Positions 1-4,500 of a DNA stretch of 7,215 nucleotides are shown here, one piece after another. A program made the position numbers and the translations under genes. This stretch comes from an uncultured bacterium. GTDB taxonomy: Bacteria > Cyanobacteriota > Vampirovibrionia > Gastranaerophilales > Gastranaerophilaceae. Below the pieces are notes generated by a model. That model had not been told where the DNA came from and made no database searches. It saw only the letters and a program-made list of their open reading frames with translations. The stretch spans positions 1 to 7,215 of the forward strand of contig CALAWF010000159.1 in assembly GCA_937894665.1 (NCBI GenBank). The letters are read 5' to 3'. Each line of letters begins with the position of its first letter. Within the stretch, counting starts at the first letter, position 1.

Positions 1-56
1 ATCTTTTCACCGTTTTCTTTAATCTTTTTTCTTCTTTTGTAATATTTTGTTACATT

Positions 57-78
57 TTAATAATTAAATAATTATTAA
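57..78. promoter_or_regulatory. AT-rich perfect dyad upstream of nifU
   Basis: Arm TTAATAATTA at 57-66 and its exact reverse complement at 69-78 are separated by AA, giving a 10-bp perfect inverted repeat centred about 82 nt upstream of the nifU start. Placement and symmetry would suit a dimeric regulator site. It consists only of A and T and does not resemble the IscR motifs I know, so it may be chance in AT-rich DNA. Bases 1-56 are pyrimidine-rich and I recognise nothing else in them. Confidence 0.3.
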
Positions 79-114
79 CAGAAGATTCGATTAGCCATTT
101 TTGCGTTAGAATAT

Positions 115-123
115 TGTTATAAA
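115..123 (+). promoter_or_regulatory. Probable extended -10 promoter of nifUS
   Basis: TGTTATAAA at 115-123 matches the extended -10 form TGnTATAAT except at the last base. No convincing -35 lies 16-18 nt upstream (95-100 is CCATTT), which extended -10 promoters tolerate. Transcription would begin near 130, leaving about 20 nt of leader before the start codon. The leader contains the SD AAAGGA at 136-141, 8 nt from the ATG at 150. A competing pair, TTGCGT (101-106) and TATACA (124-129) with a 17-nt spacer, would start transcription at the SD itself and is less likely. Confidence 0.4.
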
Positions 124-149
124 TATACAGACAAGAAAGGATAAATAAT

Positions 150-995
150 ATGTGGGATTACTCAGAAAAAGTTATGGACCATTATAGAAACCCTAGAAAC
201 GTTGGAACTATAGACGATGCCGATGCTGTAGGGACAGCAGGCTCTTTAACTTGTGGAGACCAATTAAAAATATATTTAAAAATAAAAGATAACGTAGTTA
301 CAGATGCAAAATTCCAAACTTTCGGATGCGGTTCTGCTGTTGCAAGTTCTAGTATGTTAACAGAAATGATTATCGGCAAAACTGTTGACGAAGTTAGAAA
401 AATTACAAACAAAGATATTGCAGATGCTCTCGGCGGTTTACCTCCAGAAAAAATGCACTGTTCTGTAATGGGTTATGAAGCACTCGAAGATGCTCTTAAA
501 AATTACAAATCAGAAGGCTACGTTGATATGGATGATTTGTTAGGAAACAATCCTCCTGAAAAACAAGAAAAAATGATTTGCACATGTTTTCAAATCACTG
601 AAAACGTAATCTGGGATGCAATTAAACAAAACGGATTGAAAACAGTGGAAGAAGTTACAAATTACACAAAAGCTGGTGGAGCTTGCGGAAAATGTAAATC
701 TGCAATTCAAGATATAATTGACACTTATTACAACAAAGAAAAACAAGAAGTTCAAAAACTTACACCAACACAATGGATTTTGAAAGTTAACAACGTAATT
801 GAAACTCAAATTTCTCCAGAACTTCAAAAAGATGGCGGAGATATTGAGCTTATTGATATTAAAAACAGAACTATTTATGTCAAACTAAAGGGTAGATGTT
901 CAGGTTGTAAAAACTCAATGATGACACTTACAAACTTTGTAGAAACAACTCTTAAAAACTCTCTAGGAAACGACATTACAGTAGTAGAGGTATAG
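150..995 (+). CDS. nifU: Fe-S cluster assembly scaffold NifU, three-domain form
   Basis: NifU is a cytosolic scaffold on which iron and NifS-derived sulfur are assembled into Fe-S clusters and passed to apoproteins. All three classical domains are present in 281 aa (Azotobacter NifU is slightly over 300). Residues 1-125 are IscU-like, with the conserved cysteines C35 (in LTCGD, with D37), C60 (FGCGSA) and C104 (MHCSVM). Residues 140-190 form the BFD-like permanent [2Fe-2S] domain, with C144, C146, C179 and C182 as the CxC...CxxC ligand set. Residues 205-281 are the C-terminal NifU domain with C250 and C253 in CSGC. The start is supported by AAAGGA 8 nt upstream and by the typical MWDYSEKVMDHYRNPRN opening. 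nifS follows after 5 nt, so the two are co-transcribed. No nitrogenase or other nif gene is in view; as in epsilonproteobacteria such as Helicobacter, the pair probably serves general Fe-S biogenesis. Confidence 0.96.
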   Translation: MWDYSEKVMDHYRNPRNVGTIDDADAVGTAGSLTCGDQLKIYLKIKDNVVTDAKFQTFGCGSAVASSSMLTEMIIGKTVDEVRKITNKDIADALGGLPPEKMHCSVMGYEALEDALKNYKSEGYVDMDDLLGNNPPEKQEKMICTCFQITENVIWDAIKQNGLKTVEEVTNYTKAGGACGKCKSAIQDIIDTYYNKEKQEVQKLTPTQWILKVNNVIETQISPELQKDGGDIELIDIKNRTIYVKLKGRCSGCKNSMMTLTNFVETTLKNSLGNDITVVEV

Positions 996-1000
996 TTAAA

Positions 1001-2200
1001 ATGACAAAATTAGTATATTTAGACAATAACGCAACTACAAAAGTTGATGAACGAGTATTAGAAGCAATGCTTCCATACTTCAAAGAAGAATACGCAAACC
1101 CATCAAGTATGTATGATTTCGCAAAAAAATCATCACATGCAATCAAAGAAGCTCGTGGTGTTATAAAAGACTTTATTAACGCTAAAGATGAAAAAGAAAT
1201 AATCTTTACTTCTTGCGGTTCTGAAAGTGCAAACACCGGAATCCGTGGAGTTCTAAATTACAACAAAAATAAAAAACACATCATCACAACAAAAGTTGAA
1301 CACCCTTGCGTTTTGAATGTTTATAAATCACTAGAAAAACAAGGTTACAAAGTTGACTACATTGGAGTAAATTCAAACGGAGAACTCGACCTTGAAGCTC
1401 TAGAATCAGCAATTACAGACGATACCGCATTAGTATCTGTTATGTGGGCAAACAACGAAACCGGTGTTATTAACCCAATCGGAAAAATTTCCGAAATTAT
1501 CAAATCTAAAAATCCAGATACAAAATTATACGTCGATGCTGTTCAAGTTGCAGGTAAAATTCCTATCGATGTCCAAGCTAACGGGATTGATATGTTAGGA
1601 ATTTCAGGACACAAATTCCACGCACCAAAAGGTGTTGGGGTTTTGTATGTAAATTCTAAAACAATGATTACGCCTCTAATTATTGGCGGACACCAAGAAA
1701 GAGGTAAAAGAGCAGGAACAGAAAATGTTCCATACATCGTCGGAATTGCAAAAGCCGCAGAACTTGCTCAAGACAGCTTGAATTATGAAATGACAGAAGT
1801 TAAAAGACTTAGAGATAAACTTGAATCAAATATCATCAAGAAAATCTATAATGCAAGACTTAATACAGGTGTTGCAGAAAGAGTTCCAAACACTTCTAAC
1901 ATCGGGTTTGAATATATTGAAGGTGAATTGATTTTGCTTCACTTGTCAGACCTTGGGATTTGTGCTTCTTCAGGTTCAGCTTGTACATCAGGCTCTCTTG
2001 AACCAAGCCACGTACTTAGAGCAATGAATGTTCCATTTACAGCAATTCATGGAAGTATCCGTTGGAGTTTGAGTAGATTTACTACAGAAGAAGAAGTTGA
2101 TTATGTAATCGACAAACTTCCAGGAATTATTGAAAAAGTAACTTCAATTTCTCCATATCAAAAAGAACTTCAAACTTTAAAAGCTCTTAAAAACGCCTAA
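1001..2200 (+). CDS. nifS: Cysteine desulfurase NifS
   Basis: This is a PLP-dependent class V aminotransferase-fold enzyme that converts L-cysteine to L-alanine and hands the persulfide sulfur to NifU in the cytosol. Length (399 aa) is normal for NifS. Visible signatures are LDNNATT at 7-13, TSCGSES at 70-76, cofactor-stacking H101 in VEHP, N152 in WANNETG, D179 and Q182 in VDAVQ, the Schiff-base lysine K205 in SGHKFHAPKG, RAGTEN at 237-242, the catalytic C328 in the SSGSACTSGS loop, and R354 in SIRWSLSRF. The ISP motif near the C-terminus is also NifS-like. The gene starts 5 nt after the nifU stop. A weak SD (AGAGG, 986-990) lies inside the end of nifU, which suggests translational coupling. 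The order nifU-nifS is the reverse of that in Helicobacter. IscS is the alternative name, but the NifU partner and motif style favour NifS. Confidence 0.96.
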   Translation: MTKLVYLDNNATTKVDERVLEAMLPYFKEEYANPSSMYDFAKKSSHAIKEARGVIKDFINAKDEKEIIFTSCGSESANTGIRGVLNYNKNKKHIITTKVEHPCVLNVYKSLEKQGYKVDYIGVNSNGELDLEALESAITDDTALVSVMWANNETGVINPIGKISEIIKSKNPDTKLYVDAVQVAGKIPIDVQANGIDMLGISGHKFHAPKGVGVLYVNSKTMITPLIIGGHQERGKRAGTENVPYIVGIAKAAELAQDSLNYEMTEVKRLRDKLESNIIKKIYNARLNTGVAERVPNTSNIGFEYIEGELILLHLSDLGICASSGSACTSGSLEPSHVLRAMNVPFTAIHGSIRWSLSRFTTEEEVDYVIDKLPGIIEKVTSISPYQKELQTLKALKNA

Positions 2201-2280
2201 CAAAAGTAAATAACCAAGATAAGGTAAAATTAAATATAAAACTTTTTGCTTAGAAAAAAAGCGTTAAATTTAAATTTTTC

Positions 2281-2345
2281 AAAACTCCTTATTTGTAGAA
2301 TTTGTTTAGATACTAAATAAACTTATTCTATGTCTAAGGAGTTTT
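2281..2345 (+). promoter_or_regulatory. 65-nt leader hairpin that masks the SD of the next gene
   Basis: AAAACTCCTTA (2281-2291) is the exact reverse complement of TAAGGAGTTTT (2335-2345), which contains the SD of the gene starting at 2350. Inside this stem, TAGAA (2296-2300) pairs with TTCTA (2326-2330). TTTGTTTAG (2301-2309) pairs with CTAAATAAA (2313-2321) around an ATA loop, with one G-U pair. The whole leader can therefore fold into one long, slightly interrupted hairpin of about 25 bp, followed by a run of T ending at 2346. It could act as a translational switch, as a terminator for nifUS read-through, or as both. The rest of the 2201-2349 intergenic region is AT-rich; TTGCTT (2246-2251) and TTTAAA (2269-2274), 17 nt apart, are a weak candidate promoter that would transcribe the full stem. 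Confidence 0.55.
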
Positions 2346-2349
2346 TGAT

Positions 2350-3333
2350 ATGAAAAAATTTATTGTTCTTCTTAGCTTACTTTCTATTTGTCCACTTGCA
2401 TTTGCAGGACAGTATTCTACCACCTTAGACAAAATCGAAAATTCGCTTTTTGGCTTTACCTATTCAAATGAAGCTGAAAACGAACGAATCAACAGAATAG
2501 AAAACAAAGTTTATGGAAAAACATCCAATTCTCAACTCCCAACAAGGATTGCAAAACTAAAAAAAGATTTATCGGTAGATGAAATGGGTAAAGAAATAGA
2601 ACCCAAAGAAGACACCTTTGCAAATCCGGAAGATTCTTGGGTATTTGCCAAAGAGCCAACAGAAAGCACAAAAATTGATTATCCGGTAATCAATGAACTT
2701 GAAAAACAAGTATTTAAACAAGAATTCAAGACACTAAATATAAAAACTCGATTATCAAAACTTGAAACAAAAACATTTGGTAAAACTTACGAAAATGACG
2801 ACCTATCTTCTCGTGTCGATAGGTTGAAAGCCGAAATCAAACCCAAAACTTTTATGGCTAACGGTATGCAACAACAAGAAAACAACTATTATAACGACAC
2901 CATAGGAAAAATGGACGACAACTACCATCTTGACCAATACGGTAGTCCGAATTTCAACTATGATTTTTACAATAAAAGAAACAACAACCAAAATTTCAAT
3001 TTTCCACAAGATGATGATTATTTTTCTTCCTCATCAAGACCGAATGTGTTTAAACCCGCAAAAACAATGAGTTTATCAAGCATAGAAAAAGCCATCTACA
3101 AGACTAAATACGAAAACGAACCCACTTCACAACGTCTATCCCGTATTGAATCAAGCGTATTTGGAACAAATTTTTCACAAGACAGCGATTCAGAACGTAT
3201 TGCACGAATTACAAGTGCAATAAATGCTCAAAAGTCAGCCAAAAGGTATGACAGTAATCGTTTTGGGCAAAATATGGCAACCGCTATGCAAATCGGAACA
3301 ATTATCCTAATGGTTCTGGCATGTATTTTGTAA
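2350..3333 (+). CDS. Exported FG-repeat protein of unknown function with hydrophobic C-terminal tail
   Basis: I do not recognise a named family. Residues 1-19 form a Sec signal peptide (Lys-Lys, hydrophobic core, PLAFA before G20), so the product leaves the cytosol. C14 is not in a good lipobox. Three repeat units follow, at about 25-75, 112-163 and 240-291. Each contains an Ile/Leu-x-x-Ile/Leu-Glu helix start, a Phe/Tyr-Gly or equivalent turn, about ten polar residues, R[ILV]xx[IL], a second Phe/Tyr-Gly turn and a final Arg-rich helix (for example RLSRIESSVFG at 262-272). Unit 2 has VFK where FG is expected. Residues 170-235 are a disordered-looking Asn/Gln/Tyr/Asp-rich linker. Residues 310-327 are a hydrophobic segment at the extreme C-terminus, a possible membrane anchor. 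The start is supported by TAAGGAG 8 nt upstream, which lies in a leader hairpin. The stop abuts that of the convergent pilin gene. A periplasmic or envelope structural role is inference. Confidence 0.85.
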   Translation: MKKFIVLLSLLSICPLAFAGQYSTTLDKIENSLFGFTYSNEAENERINRIENKVYGKTSNSQLPTRIAKLKKDLSVDEMGKEIEPKEDTFANPEDSWVFAKEPTESTKIDYPVINELEKQVFKQEFKTLNIKTRLSKLETKTFGKTYENDDLSSRVDRLKAEIKPKTFMANGMQQQENNYYNDTIGKMDDNYHLDQYGSPNFNYDFYNKRNNNQNFNFPQDDDYFSSSSRPNVFKPAKTMSLSSIEKAIYKTKYENEPTSQRLSRIESSVFGTNFSQDSDSERIARITSAINAQKSAKRYDSNRFGQNMATAMQIGTIILMVLACIL

Positions 3334-4386
3334 CTATTTTATCCAAGGATAATCATTCGGGATTTTCCAACCATTAAGTTTAATCAATTGAGTACAAAGA
3401 TGGCGATTAGCTTTTGTACTTACATAACAGCCGGTAGTGCCATTATCAAGATACTTTAATTTTTCAACATCATTCATAGTATAACCATGTGGCAATATAG
3501 CTTTTTTATCCGGAGAATAATCAAACAAAAAAGTTCGTTTACCATCAAAACTTTCAATATGGCAGGATTTATCTTTAACATCACTACAAAAGAAAAAATA
3601 AATTGCACCTCCATCATTCGGCATATATGATACAAATCCTGTGCCATCAATAAAACTTACCTTGTAATATTTATTTCCTATAATCTCCCCTTCATAATTT
3701 GCCTTGATATATTTCATAAGATATTCATCAAACCACTCTTTCAGGTACGCAGCATTAGTATCTTTATCCGCAGGAGAATCGTAAAAAATATCTCCATTTT
3801 CAGCAATAGACAGCCGAACTGCTTGGTTCATAATTGAATCAAATTTTTGTAATTTCGTTTCAATAATATGCCTATGATATTTAGTTACAAGACTAGGAAT
3901 AGTAATTGCTGCAACAACACCGATTATGCCAAGAGTTATTAATACTTCTGCTAGAGTGAATGCGGATTTTTTAATTATGTCCCCCTGAACTTGATTCAGG
4001 GTCTCTAGCTTAGCAAAAGAGAGAACCCCCTCCCCTACCCCCACTTCCCTTGGAGAGGGGAAATTGCCTATGCGTTTGGTTAGAGATCCTTCGCTTCGCT
4101 CAGGATGACGACATTTGCTATGATTATCAAACGCACTCGTCATTCTGAGTGATAAACCGTCGGATTGTAACAAATCAGCAGAACTTGAACGAAGAATCTC
4201 TGACTGTTCTTGTTCAGTTAAACGCCTCACCCTATCCCTCTCCTCAAGGCGAGGGAACAAATTATTATTCCTTAACTTTATTTCTCCACAATGGAACAAG
4301 CGGATGCCATCCGCTAAAATATCGGCTACGACTTCCTTTAAGAGGATACCCCCCCCGTTTTTCAAGCTATGATTGATTTTTACCAT
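3334..4386 (-). CDS. Type IV pilin-like protein with a ~142-residue leader built from palindromic repeats
   Basis: Residues 139-165 carry a class III signal: KKSA, then FTLAEVLITLGIIGVVAA. The predicted prepilin-peptidase site is A142/F143 (Ala instead of the usual Gly), with Glu147 at +5. The mature part, about 208 aa, has a hydrophobic N-terminal helix, a pilin-like alpha/beta domain, four cysteines (267, 275, 320, 331) that could form disulfides, and a C-terminal NGWKIPNDYPW motif. It is therefore a minor pilin or pseudopilin, assembled at the inner membrane. The leader is abnormal: prepilin leaders are usually under about 30 aa, whereas here residues 22-136 mostly translate palindromic repeats (for example HPERSEGS at 94-101, ETLNQVQGD at 128-136). 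The start at 4386 is well supported by AAGGAG with an 8-nt spacer and by an upstream promoter. No ATG start lies close to the cleavage site (nearest internal Met is residue 82). Codons 11-13 form a G8 run. The pilin assignment is firm; whether the whole leader is translated is less certain. Confidence 0.85.
   Translation of the reverse strand: MVKINHSLKNGGGILLKEVVADILADGIRLFHCGEIKLRNNNLFPRLEERDRVRRLTEQEQSEILRSSSADLLQSDGLSLRMTSAFDNHSKCRHPERSEGSLTKRIGNFPSPREVGVGEGVLSFAKLETLNQVQGDIIKKSAFTLAEVLITLGIIGVVAAITIPSLVTKYHRHIIETKLQKFDSIMNQAVRLSIAENGDIFYDSPADKDTNAAYLKEWFDEYLMKYIKANYEGEIIGNKYYKVSFIDGTGFVSYMPNDGGAIYFFFCSDVKDKSCHIESFDGKRTFLFDYSPDKKAILPHGYTMNDVEKLKYLDNGTTGCYVSTKANRHLCTQLIKLNGWKIPNDYPWIK
3983..4001. 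repeat. Palindromic element F (CCCTGAA stem)
   Basis: CCCTGAA (3983-3989) and TTCAGGG (3995-4001) form a perfect 7-bp stem around CTTGA. Read in the pilin frame it gives TLNQVQG, about six residues before the prepilin cleavage site. I recall this palindrome (read CCTGAATCAAGTTCAGG on the other strand) as a dispersed repeat in many bacterial genomes. Confidence 0.75.
4029..4059 (-). repeat. Palindromic C/G-run element E, second copy of element B
   Basis: CCCCTC at 4027-4032 and GAGGGG at 4055-4060 form an inverted repeat around a C-rich core. The 31-nt stretch has the same length, orientation and general layout as 4225-4255; a hand alignment without gaps gives 20 of 31 identical bases. In the pilin frame it reads SPREVGVGEGV. 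Confidence 0.65.
4082..4111 (-). repeat. Palindromic element D (HPERSEGS type)
   Basis: ATCCT (4086-4090) and AGGAT (4102-4106) flank a TCGCTTCGCTC core, the familiar TCATCCTGAGCGAAGCGAAG type of dispersed repeat when read on the minus strand. Translated in the pilin frame it gives RHPERSEGS. The other end has AGAGATCCTTCG. It is an inverted relative of element C at 4137-4201. Confidence 0.8.
4137..4201 (+). repeat. Palindromic element C, expanded and inverted relative of element D
   Basis: The ends TCGTCATTCTGAG (4137-4149) and CGAAGAATCTCT (4190-4201) match the reverse complement of element D at 12 of 13 and 11 of 12 bases. Where element D has a 5-nt core (CTTCG), this copy has 40 nt (4150-4189). 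It therefore looks like the same repeat with about 35 nt inserted in its loop. In the pilin frame it reads SEILRSSS...LSLRMTS. Confidence 0.7.
4225..4255 (-). repeat. Palindromic C/G-run element B
   Basis: TCCCTC (4235-4240) and GAGGGA (4251-4256) form a 6-bp stem around TCCTCAAGGC, preceded by CCTCACCCTA. The element is related to 4029-4059 in the same orientation. In the pilin frame it reads PRLEERDRVR. Confidence 0.65.
4299..4315. repeat. Palindromic element A (AGCGGAT stem)
   Basis: AGCGGAT (4299-4305) and ATCCGCT (4309-4315) are a perfect 7-bp inverted repeat around GCC. It is the repeat nearest the start codon and encodes LADGIR in the pilin frame. Confidence 0.6.
4349..4356 (-). repeat. 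G8 homopolymer near the start of the pilin ORF
   Basis: Eight C on the plus strand give GGG GGG GG at codons 11-13 of the pilin ORF. With seven G the frame meets TAA three codons after the run; with nine G it also reaches TAA, after roughly 40 codons in total. Only the length present here, or one differing by a multiple of three, keeps the ORF open. Confidence 0.7.
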
Positions 4387-4394
4387 ATTATTAA

Positions 4395-4441
4395 CTCCTT
4401 TTACTTAATATTAGAATACCAAAATTTATCTTTTTTGTAAA
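4395..4441 (-). promoter_or_regulatory. Promoter and RBS of the pilin-like gene
   Basis: On the minus strand TTTACA (4441-4436) and TATTCT (4418-4413) are separated by exactly 17 nt, a good sigma-70 type promoter. It is followed by the SD AAGGAG (4400-4395), 8 nt before the ATG at 4386-4384. The -35 overlaps the T-rich tail of the terminator of the upstream gene. This fixes 4386 as the likely translation start. Confidence 0.65.
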
Positions 4442-4474
4442 GAAACGGGCATGAGATGTAATCTCATGCCCGTT
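4439..4474 (-). terminator. Intrinsic terminator of the AsmA-like gene
   Basis: AACGGGCATGAGAT (4444-4457) and ATCTCATGCCCGTT (4461-4474) form a perfect 14-bp stem with a 3-nt loop. On the minus strand the stem runs into a T-rich tail (TTTCTTT, 4445-4439). It lies 27 nt after the AsmA-like stop codon. The remaining bases of 4387-4500 hold only the pilin promoter and RBS and short AT-rich spacers. Confidence 0.9.
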
Positions 4475-4500
4475 AAGTATTTTGATTAAAACTCTTCATT

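Noticed and set aside
1..56. Short open minus-strand frame at the left edge
   Set aside because: It is open to the edge, but I find no usable start codon with a ribosome binding site and the composition is low-complexity.
976..1236. 86-aa minus-strand ORF over the start of nifS
   Set aside because: It is antisense to an unambiguous NifS coding region.
150..2200. Nitrogen fixation cluster
   Set aside because: Only nifU and nifS are present; these also serve general Fe-S assembly, and no nitrogenase gene is visible.
2242..2280. CTTTTT...AAAAAG stem followed by T-rich DNA as the nifS terminator
   Set aside because: The stem is nearly all A-T and the T run is not adjacent; the hairpin at 2281-2345 is a much better candidate.
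3339..3352. TTATCCAAGGATAA palindrome near the two converging stop codons as a bidirectional terminator
   Set aside because: The stem is only 5-6 AT-rich pairs, it lies in the pilin coding end, and no T-tract follows on either strand.
3983..4315. CRISPR array or insertion sequence in the repeat cluster
   Set aside because: The elements are different palindromes with irregular spacing, and no transposase, terminal repeats of an IS, or cas gene is present.
4149..4376. 75-aa plus-strand ORF across the repeat cluster
   Set aside because: It is antisense to the pilin leader and consists of the reverse reading of the palindromic repeats; it has no RBS or recognisable domain.
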